This document shows positions 57,112 through 64,000 of a stretch of 64,000 bases of DNA, piece by piece (positions within the stretch are counted from its first letter, which is position 1; each line of letters starts with the position of its first letter). The position numbers were made by a program, and so were the translations under genes. Source of the DNA: Micromonospora sp. WMMD1120 (GTDB lineage: Bacteria > Actinomycetota > Actinomycetes > Mycobacteriales > Micromonosporaceae); NCBI RefSeq assembly GCF_029626235.1, contig NZ_JARUBO010000005.1, positions 2,388,501 to 2,452,500 on the forward strand, read 5' to 3'. The notes under the pieces were generated by a model. It saw only the letters and a list, made by a program, of their open reading frames with translations. It was not told where the DNA came from and did not search any database.

Positions 57112-57939
57112 ATGGGCATGCTCTGCGCGGTCAGCTTCAACCGGTACGGGCGCCTCTACTACTTCGACCCGGGCGAGTTGCGCCCGCAGGTGGGCGACCG
57201 GGTGCTGGTGCCCACCGACGACGGACCCGAGGTGGCGGAGTGTGTCTGGGCCGCCCAGTGGGTGACCGAGGAGACTGACGGTTTTCCCCGGCTGCTGGGG
57301 TTGGCCGGCGACGACGACCTGCGCCGGGACGAGGCGCTGCGGCGGCGCAAGGCGGAGGCGAAGGTGGCCGCGAAGCGGCTGATCCGCTCGCACGGCCTGC
57401 CGATGAAGGTGGTTGCCGTCGATCATGTGCTGGGCTCCGCCGAGAGCGGTGGCGAGCGCAGCACCGTGTACTTCACCGCCCCGCACCGGGTGGACTTCCG
57501 TTCGCTGGTCCGCGACCTGGGTGCGACCCTGCACTGTCGGGTCGAGCTGCGGCAACTGTCCGCCCGGGACTCGGCCCGGGTGCAGGGCGGCATCGGCTCC
57601 TGTGGTCGCGACCTGTGCTGCGCCACGTTCCTCACCGACTTCGAGCCGGTGACCATCCGGATGGCGAAGGACCAGGACCTGCCGCTGAACCCGCTGCGCA
57701 TCTCGGGCGCGTGCGGCAGGTTGATGTGTTGCCTGAAGTACGAGCATCCGCTCTATTCGGGAAGCAGCGACTACCCGGTGTCCGGCCAGCGGGTGGAGAC
57801 GCCGGAGGGGACAGCCAAGGTGGTGTCCCGTCATCCCCCGAGCGAGACGGTCACGGTCCGGCAGATCGCCGACGGTTCCACGAAGCGCTGTGCGCTCTCC
57901 GATGTCTGCGGGTCGCGCCAGGCGTACGAGAGCCGTTAA
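57112..57939 (+). CDS. ricT: PSP1-domain protein RicT/YaaT
   Basis: A 275-residue protein of the RicT/YaaT family: GELRPQVGDRVLVPTDDGPEVAECVW, YFTAPHRVDFRSLVRDLGATLHCRVELRQLSARDSARVQGGIGSCGRDLCC and CGRLMCCLKYEH. The two C-G-R-x-x-C-C motifs bind the iron-sulfur cluster in the B. subtilis RicAFT complex, which controls RNase Y and phosphorelay. Actinobacterial members usually lie beside holB, as here (holB is 1.7 kb upstream). The transcript is predicted leaderless. Confidence 0.9.
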   Translation: MGMLCAVSFNRYGRLYYFDPGELRPQVGDRVLVPTDDGPEVAECVWAAQWVTEETDGFPRLLGLAGDDDLRRDEALRRRKAEAKVAAKRLIRSHGLPMKVVAVDHVLGSAESGGERSTVYFTAPHRVDFRSLVRDLGATLHCRVELRQLSARDSARVQGGIGSCGRDLCCATFLTDFEPVTIRMAKDQDLPLNPLRISGACGRLMCCLKYEHPLYSGSSDYPVSGQRVETPEGTAKVVSRHPPSETVTVRQIADGSTKRCALSDVCGSRQAYESR

Positions 57940-57966
57940 CGCCGGCTGTGTGCCGAATACCACCGA

Positions 57967-58011
57967 CGGCTCCCGTACCGTCCGCCCGGAGGCGTCGGTG
58001 TGCGGGAGCCG
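57967..58011. terminator. Convergent terminator ricT / CPBP protease
   Basis: CGGCTCCCG (57967-57975) pairs with CGGGAGCCG (58003-58011). Confidence 0.5.
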
Positions 58012-58027
58012 CACGGCGTAACTCACC

Positions 58028-58843
58028 CTACGGCGTGACGCCGAGGATGATGGCGATGGTGCCGACGGTGGCCATGAGCAGGCAGGTGCCGGGATGCATG
58101 CCGATCGAGATCCGGAGGTCGTGCTTGCGCCAGACGAGCCAGACCGCCGGGAACAGGAAGACGATCTTCGACAGCGCCGTCCAGGGCGCCCAGAAGTGGT
58201 ACACCGAGAACAGGACCGTGTTGAGCACCGGTGCTCCCCACCGCAGGTGGGAGATGCGGGGCAGCAGGAACCCCCGGAAGTAGTACTCCTCGATGAGGGG
58301 GAGGGTGAAGCCGGTCAGCGGCAGGCAGATCAGCATCGTGACGACCAACTGCGCGTGGGAGTACCCGTCGATGTAGGTGGTGGCGCTGCCGCCCGCGCCC
58401 TCGAAGGGGACCCAGGTGAAGAAGGTGTCGAAGACGAGATTGTCCAGCGGGACGAGCGCGAGTGAGACAACCGTCATCCACGCGATGAGGCCAGCGACGA
58501 TGGCGATTATCTTTCCGCGTCCGATGGGCCTGTCCCGGTAGGCCGTCACCCCACGCAACGTGTAGCGACCGGTGCGTTCGCGGCCCAACCACAACAGGCC
58601 GAAAAGGAGCGGGGTCAGCACGATGACCAGGGCGATCGCCCAGGCGAGGAAGACCGGATAGTTGATCGTGCTGACGAACGGCTCGGCGAGGAGCAGGTAG
58701 GCGGCGACGATCAGGACGCCGGGCACGAGGTGCAGTGCGATCGACAGCGGCAGTGAGTGCCGCTCGGCGAGCAGTAGTTCGACAAGGCGGTTCGGTCGGG
58801 TGGTGGGCTTCGTGGCGACTGTGCGGGTCAGGGTGTTCTCCAT
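58028..58843 (-). CDS. CPBP family intramembrane metalloprotease
   Basis: A 271-residue membrane protein with about seven or eight helices. The CPBP (Abi) motifs are present: E-E-Y-Y-F-R-G-F in LPLIEEYYFRGFLLPRIS, then F-S-V-Y-H-F in NTVLFSVYHFWAP, and a final H-P-G-T (IGMHPGTCLLM). The family includes CAAX-type prenyl endopeptidases and bacteriocin self-immunity proteins. ATG 58843 (MENTLTRTVATKP) is chosen because the frame beyond it is a Gly-rich, non-homologous extension to 58966. Target unknown. Confidence 0.83.
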   Translation of the reverse strand: MENTLTRTVATKPTTRPNRLVELLLAERHSLPLSIALHLVPGVLIVAAYLLLAEPFVSTINYPVFLAWAIALVIVLTPLLFGLLWLGRERTGRYTLRGVTAYRDRPIGRGKIIAIVAGLIAWMTVVSLALVPLDNLVFDTFFTWVPFEGAGGSATTYIDGYSHAQLVVTMLICLPLTGFTLPLIEEYYFRGFLLPRISHLRWGAPVLNTVLFSVYHFWAPWTALSKIVFLFPAVWLVWRKHDLRISIGMHPGTCLLMATVGTIAIILGVTP

Positions 58844-58957
58844 GCCGCAAAGACTCAACCCACCCCCTGTCACCACCCTGTCAAGCCCCTGACACGCCCC
58901 CCACACCCCCCACACTCCCTCTACCCCACACCCCCTCCCCTCTCCCCCTGACGCCCC

Positions 58958-59018
58958 GTTGATCATGAAGTTATTGCCATCTGGATCGGCGTGTCCGGGT
59001 CATAACTTCATGATCAAC
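58958..59018. repeat. Intergenic inverted repeat (GATC-type), 17-bp perfect arms
   Basis: GTTGATCATGAAGTTAT (58958-58974) and its perfect complement (59002-59018), spacer 27 bases. The right arm contains the stop codon of the metallophosphoesterase gene. Poly-C/G tracts flank both sides. Confidence 0.7.
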
Positions 59019-60810
59019 TCAGAGGGGCGGGGGGTGGGGGGTGGGGTGGGGGGGTGGGTGGGAGGGTTACTGGGGGTTCGGAGAGGCGGGGGATTAGGCG
59101 GTCCTCGGGGGTCAACCAGCTTGCGGTGGGGGACTGGTCCGGGTTCACCTGCCAGTCGCGCGAGACGCGATCCACCGCCACCGGATAGATGGTCAGCGTC
59201 CCGTCCGGGTCGATGCGCAGCCGGAGGAACGACTTGGAGTCCTCGATGCCCTGGCCGGCGAAGAGTTCGTTGACGTTCACCCCGAACCAGCCGGCCACCA
59301 GCAGGTACGCCGCCACCAGTTGGCTGGCGACCAGGCCGATCACCGGGCCGTAGAGCACCACGGCGGCGGCCGCCGGCAGCGGCCACGGCCAGTAGTAGAA
59401 GGGCAGCGCCAACCACACCCAGGTGCCGGCAGCCGCCAGCGCCACGTGCGCCACGCCGTGGCCGACGCCGAGGAGCCAGTGCCGTACGTGCCGCTTGCCG
59501 CTCGCGCTGGGCGGCCGGGCGAAGAGGACCGCCGCCAGTACCGTCACGAGCACCATCAACACCAGCGGGACGGTGAACAGGCGCTGGTTGGTGCTGTCCG
59601 CCCAGTTCGCCGTAGCCCCGGCCATGGCCAGCATCAGCAGGGTGTGCAGGAGCCCGAGCAGCGAGGTGAAACCGGGGTTGCGGAACGGCAGCCGGGTGAA
59701 GATCCCCCAGCCGTAGCGGCGGGACCGGGCCACGTCCGGGTAGCGGGCCACCAGGTCGTACGGCTGGGTGGTGCTGGCCCGCCGGGCGAACGTGTCCCGT
59801 GGTGGCACCTCGAGCCGTTCCGGCAGCTTGTGCGTGGGGTAGAGGTACGCCCCGCCGCCGCCGCAGGTGATCAACTGGCGGTTCGGCCCGGAGTAGCGGG
59901 CGTAGTGGTGCAGGTCGCCGGAGAGCAGCAGGCGTACCTGGGCGCCGGTCGGGTCGATGATCGTCCGGATGAAGTAGTCGATCGAGTCGTACGCCGTGGG
60001 GTCGTCGGCAGCCTTGACCCAGGTCGGCGCCGGCGCCGCGATGATCACCTTGGCGTCCGGTCCGAGCCGTCGGGCCACCTCGTCGAAGTAGGCCAGCTGC
60101 GGGTCGTCAAGGTACGAGCCGGACTGGTCGTCGACGCCCAGGAACCACCAGCCCGCCGGCAGCTCCACGGCGAAGTACGACCGGGACTGCCCGGTGCCCC
60201 AGCCGGCGAAGTTCCGGTCCCGGGACCGCACGAACAGCCGCAGGAACGCGGTGAGTCCGTCGTACCAGTCGTGGTTGCCCGGCACCGCGAAGAGCGTCGG
60301 CTTCTCGGGCGGCGTCACCGGTAGCGCAGCCTGGTAGGGGCCCTTGCACCGGTCCTCGTACGACGCGTAGGCCGCCGACGGATACACCTGGTCGCCGCCC
60401 ATCACCAGGGTCTGCGCCCGGGGCAACCGGTGCCCGTCCACTGTCAGTTCCGGCTGCGCCAGCAGGTACGCGACCGAGTACGTGGCGTTGAAGCCGTCAC
60501 CGAGGTCGGCCACGTAGTCGAGCCACAACCCGCCGTCCGGCCCGACCTGGCGGAAGACGCCGTCGCCGAACGCGTTCTGCAGCTCCCGTTTGTCGAGGTA
60601 CGCCCCGAAGAGCGCCGCCAGCAGCGTCCGGATGCCGGTGCTGATCAGCAGGAACGGCGCCAGCCACGGCACCGGCTTGCGTGGCGTGAAGCCCAACTCC
60701 AGCGGGTCGGTGCTACGCGGCCGGCGGGCGGCCCGTGCACCGACGGGCCCAGGGTCAGGGCGTTCGTCGGCCTCGTCCGGGCGGTCGGGATGGTCCGGTT
60801 CGTCGCTCAC
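59014..60810 (-). CDS. Membrane metallophosphoesterase
   Basis: A 598-residue protein. Calcineurin-type motifs are ADLGDG (D-x-x-D/G), GGDQVYP (G-D), PGNHDWYDG (GNHD), VDDQSGS and SGDLHHYARY (GDLHHY). One helix precedes the phosphoesterase domain, and six or more helices follow it (about residues 400-520). The C-terminus is a Pro-rich tail that terminates inside an intergenic inverted repeat, so it may have been extended by the repeat. GTG 60810 lies seven bases from a TAGGCT -10 box; the ORF begins at 60828. Substrate unknown. Confidence 0.83.
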   Translation of the reverse strand: MSDEPDHPDRPDEADERPDPGPVGARAARRPRSTDPLELGFTPRKPVPWLAPFLLISTGIRTLLAALFGAYLDKRELQNAFGDGVFRQVGPDGGLWLDYVADLGDGFNATYSVAYLLAQPELTVDGHRLPRAQTLVMGGDQVYPSAAYASYEDRCKGPYQAALPVTPPEKPTLFAVPGNHDWYDGLTAFLRLFVRSRDRNFAGWGTGQSRSYFAVELPAGWWFLGVDDQSGSYLDDPQLAYFDEVARRLGPDAKVIIAAPAPTWVKAADDPTAYDSIDYFIRTIIDPTGAQVRLLLSGDLHHYARYSGPNRQLITCGGGGAYLYPTHKLPERLEVPPRDTFARRASTTQPYDLVARYPDVARSRRYGWGIFTRLPFRNPGFTSLLGLLHTLLMLAMAGATANWADSTNQRLFTVPLVLMVLVTVLAAVLFARPPSASGKRHVRHWLLGVGHGVAHVALAAAGTWVWLALPFYYWPWPLPAAAAVVLYGPVIGLVASQLVAAYLLVAGWFGVNVNELFAGQGIEDSKSFLRLRIDPDGTLTIYPVAVDRVSRDWQVNPDQSPTASWLTPEDRLIPRLSEPPVTLPPTPPPHPPPPAPLS

Positions 60811-60817
60811 CCGCCGC

Positions 60818-60823
60818 AGCCTA
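60818..60823 (-). promoter_or_regulatory. -10 box of leaderless metallophosphoesterase gene
   Basis: TAGGCT on the minus strand, seven bases before the GTG at 60810. Confidence 0.45.
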
Positions 60824-60949
60824 ATCACGCGCCGGATGATCCGCTGTCCGGTAATCGGCTAGATGGCAGACGATGTCCGGTTAGCGGGAGGTGCTGGGGG
60901 TATCCCGTGCGATCGAGGGCGCCGGGGTGCCGTACACTTGCTGATCGTT

Positions 60950-61023
60950 GCCGCCTTAGCTCAGTCGGCTAGAGCGACGCACTCGTAATGCGTAGGTCGA
61001 CGGTTCGATTCCGTCAGGCGGCT
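60950..61023 (+). tRNA. tRNA-Thr (anticodon CGT)
   Basis: A 74-base cloverleaf: acceptor arm GCCGCCT (60950-60956) with AGGCGGC (61016-61022) and discriminator T; D-arm TTAGCTCAGTCGG; anticodon loop CTCGTAA with CGT at 60984-60986, flanked by the GCA/TGC stem; T-arm GGTTCGATTCC. CCA is not encoded. CGT reads ACG (Thr). A terminator follows. Confidence 0.95.
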
Positions 61024-61030
61024 CGGTGTC

Positions 61031-61058
61031 GAAGCCCAGGTCACATGACCTGGGCTTC
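61031..61058 (+). terminator. Terminator after tRNA-Thr
   Basis: GAAGCCCAGGTCA and TGACCTGGGCTTC form a 13-bp perfect stem with a very short loop (CA), eight bases past the tRNA. Confidence 0.75.
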
Positions 61059-61162
61059 GCTGTTTCCAGGGCCGGCGGCGGTGCCGCTGGTTCGGCCGGG
61101 CGGACATCTCCGCCTGATCGCGCCCGGCCCGACGACGTGCCGGGCCGGGCGCGACGGGCGGG

Positions 61163-61879
61163 CTATGCCACGAAGCGGGACCGGCGTCGGCGTCCGATCA
61201 CGTAACCCACCCCGCCGAGGAGCAGAAGGGCGGCACCGATGCCGGCCACTGTCAGGGTGTTGGCACCGGTCACCGGCAGTCCGCCGCCGTTGCCGCCGGC
61301 AGCGCCCAAGCTGGCGGAGGGCGTGGCGGTCGGAGCGACCGTCGGCGTGGCGCTCGGCGTCGCGGTGGCCGTCGCGCTCGGCGTCGGCGTCGGCTGGGAC
61401 TTGCAGTCGAGCGCACGTGCCTCGTACAGGCCGTTGTTCAGGTAGGCCAGGTAGGTGTCGACGGACGAGGTGCCGAGCACCTTCTGTGCGGCTTCCTCGA
61501 CGTGCGGCCCGGCGTCGGTCAACGTGCGGACCACCGAGACCCGCAGCGCCACCGCCCAGGCTTTCTCCATGTCCGACTTGAGGAATTCACGCAGTTCCTC
61601 GGGGGTGCCGTCCAGCTCTTTCTGGATCACGTCAGGCAACACGGGCAACGATTCCACGTTCGCCCTGTGCAGGATCTGCGAGGTCAGCACCCGCAGCTCG
61701 GTGGTGCTGGCGGTGTCCAGGTCAATGGTGACGAGTTCGCGGATATCCGTATAGACCTTGCGCTCGACGGTCTGGCAGGCCGCGTCCAGGCCGGGCGCCG
61801 CGGCTTGCGCCGCCGCTGGTGCCGCCGGAATGAAGAGCGCCAACGCTATGAGGGCGCCGGCCGGAAACTTCCATCGCAT
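61163..61879 (-). CDS. Sortase-anchored surface protein with ALF-type repeats
   Basis: A 238-residue protein. Signal peptide (LIALALFIPAAPAAAQA), then a helical region with ALF-repeat-like segments (EELREFLKSDMEKAWAVALRVSVVRTLTDAGPHVEEAAQKVLG), a Pro/Thr/Ala spacer of about 35 residues, and the C-terminal sortase signal LPVTG, a hydrophobic helix (LTVAGIGAALLLLGGVGYVIG) and RRRRSR tail. It is thus expected to be cell-wall linked. The ligand or role of ALF repeats is unknown. The ATG at 61879 is preceded by GGGGAGGAAG. Confidence 0.8.
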   Translation of the reverse strand: MRWKFPAGALIALALFIPAAPAAAQAAAPGLDAACQTVERKVYTDIRELVTIDLDTASTTELRVLTSQILHRANVESLPVLPDVIQKELDGTPEELREFLKSDMEKAWAVALRVSVVRTLTDAGPHVEEAAQKVLGTSSVDTYLAYLNNGLYEARALDCKSQPTPTPSATATATPSATPTVAPTATPSASLGAAGGNGGGLPVTGANTLTVAGIGAALLLLGGVGYVIGRRRRSRFVA

Positions 61880-62034
61880 GTGGATCTTCCTCCCCGTTCT
61901 AGATCAGAGCGTGGAGATCTTACCGATGGTAATGAAGCAGCGATGTCCCCCAGCGGGTGCGATTCGTGGATCCGCGAGCGCCGCGTAGTGCGCCGATGGC
62001 CGCGAGCGGGGGCCCGGCGCGGAACCGGAGGCGA

Positions 62035-62040
62035 TAGCGT
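62035..62040 (+). promoter_or_regulatory. -10 box of short leader ORF / SGNH gene
   Basis: TAGCGT, six bases before the ATG at 62047. Confidence 0.45.
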
Positions 62041-62046
62041 CACTCC

Positions 62047-62121
62047 ATGATCGAGCTAGCAGTGCCGAACCTGGTCCGTGGCGAACAGGTCGCCGTGCTG
62101 GTGACGGGGGAGGCGCGATGA
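62047..62121 (+). CDS. Short leaderless upstream ORF (24 codons)
   Basis: MIELAVPNLVRGEQVAVLVT-GEAR: ATG six bases after a -10 box, ending in a TGA that overlaps the SGNH start by ATGA. It may be a leader that couples translation of the hydrolase to initiation on a leaderless message. Too short to judge as a functional protein; it could be a non-functional lead-in to the operon. Confidence 0.35.
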   Translation: MIELAVPNLVRGEQVAVLVTGEAR

Positions 62122-62960
62122 AACCCGGTTCCGGGCTGGTGGGTGTCGTCGCGGTCGTCCTCGTGGCAGTCGGCCTGTCCGTCCCTTCGGACACACCGGT
62201 CGCCGCCCAGACCACGGCGGTCGCCTGTCCCACGCCCGGTCGGCCGAAGACGAAGATTCTGACCGTCGGCGATTCGATCACCAGCGGCGCGACGATGACC
62301 GAGTCGGTGACCGCCGGATACCGCAAGGAGTTGGGGTGGCTGCTCGACCAATCCTGCGTACCGCACGAGTTCGTCGTCGCGGCGGTCGGAGGGGTGACCT
62401 GCAACTACTGGTCGTCGCGGATGGCCGACCTGGTCACCACGCACCGGCCCGACCTGATCCTGATCAACTGTGGGACCAACAACAACCTGTCGAACGCCAC
62501 CTCGGCGCAGATCACCGCCTTCGAGCGCACCTACCGCGCGCTCTTCGACACGGCGCTGGACCTGGACCCGGACGTCGTGATGTATCCGTCCTGGGTGCAG
62601 TACAGCTCCGGGCACGGCACCTACGGCTGCACGACCCCACCGGGACCGAGCCCGGCTTGGCTCCCGGCCAGCGAAGCCGTGGTCAATGACGCGATCTATC
62701 GCAGCATGTCGGTGATCGACGAGTACGGCGACCGGGTGCCGACCTGGATCGACTACCAGTCCATTCCGGAGAGCTATCTGGACCAGTGCGGCGTGCACCC
62801 CACGCCCGGTGGTTACGACGTGATGGGTCGGCTGGCCTACAACACCATCGCCCCCCGGCTGGGTGTGCCGCAGGTCGAGCTGCCGTGCGGGCTGGTGGGT
62901 CGTCGACCGGGCAAGGCGGTCGGTGAGTGGACCCCCTGCGACCGGATGAATCTCAACTGA
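62118..62960 (+). CDS. Secreted SGNH/GDSL hydrolase
   Basis: A 280-residue secreted esterase-type protein. Signal peptide (LVGVVAVVLVAVGLSVPSD), then GDS block G51-D52-S53 (TVGDSITSG), block III G-T-N-N in LINCGTNNN, and the Asp/His block DQCGVHPTPGGYDVMG. Catalytic Ser-Asp-His are therefore all present. Substrate could be an O-acetylated or acylated sugar polymer. GGGGGAGG precedes the ATG by four bases. Confidence 0.85.
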   Translation: MKPGSGLVGVVAVVLVAVGLSVPSDTPVAAQTTAVACPTPGRPKTKILTVGDSITSGATMTESVTAGYRKELGWLLDQSCVPHEFVVAAVGGVTCNYWSSRMADLVTTHRPDLILINCGTNNNLSNATSAQITAFERTYRALFDTALDLDPDVVMYPSWVQYSSGHGTYGCTTPPGPSPAWLPASEAVVNDAIYRSMSVIDEYGDRVPTWIDYQSIPESYLDQCGVHPTPGGYDVMGRLAYNTIAPRLGVPQVELPCGLVGRRPGKAVGEWTPCDRMNLN

Positions 62961-62965
62961 TGAGC

Positions 62966-62995
62966 CGGGTCGGGTCAGCACGCTGACCCGACCCG
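62966..62995. terminator. Terminator after SGNH hydrolase
   Basis: CGGGTCGGGTCAGC and GCTGACCCGACCCG, 14-bp perfect stem with a two-base loop, between convergent genes. Confidence 0.75.
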
Positions 62996-63018
62996 CGCCC
63001 CACCGGGATCGGCGACGA

Positions 63019-63636
63019 TCAGGAATAGATCGTCTTCACGTAGTCCGGCCCGTAGTACCGTTCCAGGTCCTCGAGGCTCTCCACCGGCGCCTCGACCTCC
63101 TTGATCAGGCGTGCGCGGGACGGCAGCGCCTCGGGCTGCCAGGTCTCCGGCCGCCACAGCGCGGAGCGCAGGAACGCCTTCGCGCAGTGGTAGAAGATCT
63201 GCTCGATCTCCACCACCACGGCGAGCACCGGCCGGTGGCCCTTGACCACCATGTCGTCGAACCACTGCGCGTCGCGGACCAGGCGCGCCCGCCCGTTGAT
63301 CCGTAGCGTGTCGGTGCGCCCCGGGATCAGGAAGAGCAACCCGACGTGCGGATTGTCGAGGATGTTGCGATAGCCGTCCGCCCGCCGGTTGCCCGGCCGC
63401 TCGGGCAGCGCGATGGTCCTGTCGTCCAGCACCATCGCGAATCCGGCCGGGTCGCCCTTGGGTGAGACGTCGCAACTGCCGTCCGCCCCGGCCGTGGCCA
63501 TCAGGCAGAACGGCGACGCGCCGAGCCAGTCACGGTCGCGCTGGTGCAGGCGGGCGCGGTCCTTGTTGGCGGCCCGCGCGTTCGGTACGCCCAGCAGCTC
63601 GCGCAGTTCCTCGTGGGAAGTGATCTCCACCGTCAC
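63019..63636 (-). CDS. PPOX-class FMN-binding protein (MSMEG_1061 type)
   Basis: A 205-residue protein of the pyridoxamine 5'-phosphate oxidase-like split beta-barrel: FCLMATAGADGSCDVSPKGDPAGFAMVLDDRTIALPERPGNRRADGYRNILDNPHVGLLFLIPGRTDTLRINGRARLV. The S-P-K-G-D and R-P-G-N-R segments match the FMN phosphate contacts. Length and C-terminal CAKAFLRSALW fit the MSMEG_1061 subfamily, for which no physiological reaction is established. GTG start after GAGGGAGG. Confidence 0.8.
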   Translation of the reverse strand: MTVEITSHEELRELLGVPNARAANKDRARLHQRDRDWLGASPFCLMATAGADGSCDVSPKGDPAGFAMVLDDRTIALPERPGNRRADGYRNILDNPHVGLLFLIPGRTDTLRINGRARLVRDAQWFDDMVVKGHRPVLAVVVEIEQIFYHCAKAFLRSALWRPETWQPEALPSRARLIKEVEAPVESLEDLERYYGPDYVKTIYS

Positions 63637-63801
63637 GTTGGTCCTCCCTCAGCCGTTGACCCGATGGCGGGGCCCACCGGTCGTCAGCCTAGGCCCCGGT
63701 GACCAGCGCGAGGTTTGCGACCGGTCGGCGGGGGTACGGCCTGACCCGACGCGCCCGCAACGACACCGTTCCGCAGGACGCCGACCAGTGGAGGCCGCGC
63801 G

Positions 63802-64000
63802 ATGGAGAGCCGACTCAAGGTGCTGGGCCACCCGGTCCATCCGATGCTGGTGATGTTCCCGGTCGCCCTGCTGGTCACCGCGGTGCTGTTCGACGTGGTG
63901 GACACCGTGGGCGGTCCCGACTTCCTCGGCGAGGTCGCGTACTGGAACATCACCGTCGGCCTGATCGGCGGTCTGCTGGCCGCGGCGGCCGGCTCGTTCG
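63802..64000 (+). CDS. DUF2231 membrane protein (3' end outside window)
   Basis: The visible 66 residues begin MESRLKVLGHPVHPMLVMFPVALLVTAVLF, with H-P-x-H-P-M, the signature of DUF2231 integral membrane proteins (normally about 150-200 residues and four helices). Function unknown. ATG after TGGAGG. The gene runs off the window edge. Confidence 0.8.
   Translation, partial: MESRLKVLGHPVHPMLVMFPVALLVTAVLFDVVDTVGGPDFLGEVAYWNITVGLIGGLLAAAAGSF

Noticed and set aside
60950..61023. tRNA-Thr as the integration site of an element
   Set aside because: No integrase and no repeat of the tRNA 3' end was noticed downstream in the window.

Overview
The window is high-GC DNA in which nearly every long gene has GTG/ATG starts and strong third-position G/C. 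Its gene set is typical of Actinomycetota: type VII secretion genes, bldG with its anti-sigma neighbour, a tad pilus locus led by ssd, a K+-independent proton pyrophosphatase, topA with a lysine/alanine tail, and an MFS-thymidylate kinase fusion. The combination and protein style fit Micromonospora or a close relative in the Micromonosporaceae; this is an inference, with no marker gene such as 16S rRNA present.

Layout. 1-10.4 kb: the tail of an anti-sigma factor, rarD, an acetyltransferase, a small membrane protein, then a small type VII secretion locus (eccE, two WXG100 proteins, a mycosin protease and a large SseB-like protein). 10.4-21.2 kb: an alpha/beta hydrolase lacking the usual nucleophile, two tandem immune-inhibitor-A metalloproteases, acetyl-CoA synthetase, a degenerate Fic-like protein and a HAD phosphatase. 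21.2-28.8 kb: an accessory island. It begins with a 6C small RNA whose 3' hairpin half is repeated 2.7 kb away, and the copies bracket a truncated tyrosine integrase, a membrane-anchored unknown protein and a possible tiny membrane peptide. Beyond lie two paralogous small proteins, an HTH-TPR regulator with a NUDIX hydrolase, and two divergent SUKH-type genes. 28.8-34.4 kb: ssd and the tad pilus operon, tightly coupled by start/stop overlaps. 34.4-46 kb: LURP-like protein, MrfA/YprA-type helicase, bldG with an ATP-binding anti-sigma protein, hppA, a lipoprotein and topA. 46-51.7 kb: two TetR-regulated oxidoreductase clusters and a PLP enzyme. 51.8-58 kb: MFS-tmk fusion, holB, three small type VII-associated genes and ricT. 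58-64 kb: a CPBP protease, a membrane metallophosphoesterase, tRNA-Thr(CGT), a sortase-anchored surface protein, an SGNH hydrolase, a PPOX-type flavoprotein and a partial DUF2231 protein.

Main observation. The 6C RNA lies where I recall it in mycobacteria, between a HAD phosphatase gene and ssd. Here an integrative element appears to have used the 3' end of this small RNA as its attachment site, much as others use tRNA or tmRNA genes. The RNA hairpin is kept intact at the left junction, and a 26-bp copy with one mismatch marks the right junction.

Two further patterns run through the window. About a dozen genes have a TAnnnT-type -10 box only 6-8 bases before the start codon and no ribosome binding site, so they look leaderless. 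Several intergenic gaps carry long inverted repeats with GATC at the outer ends of the arms, two of them beside G-rich degenerate repeats. Start sites were chosen by ribosome binding sites, overlaps with upstream genes or leaderless promoters; many differ from the longest open frame.
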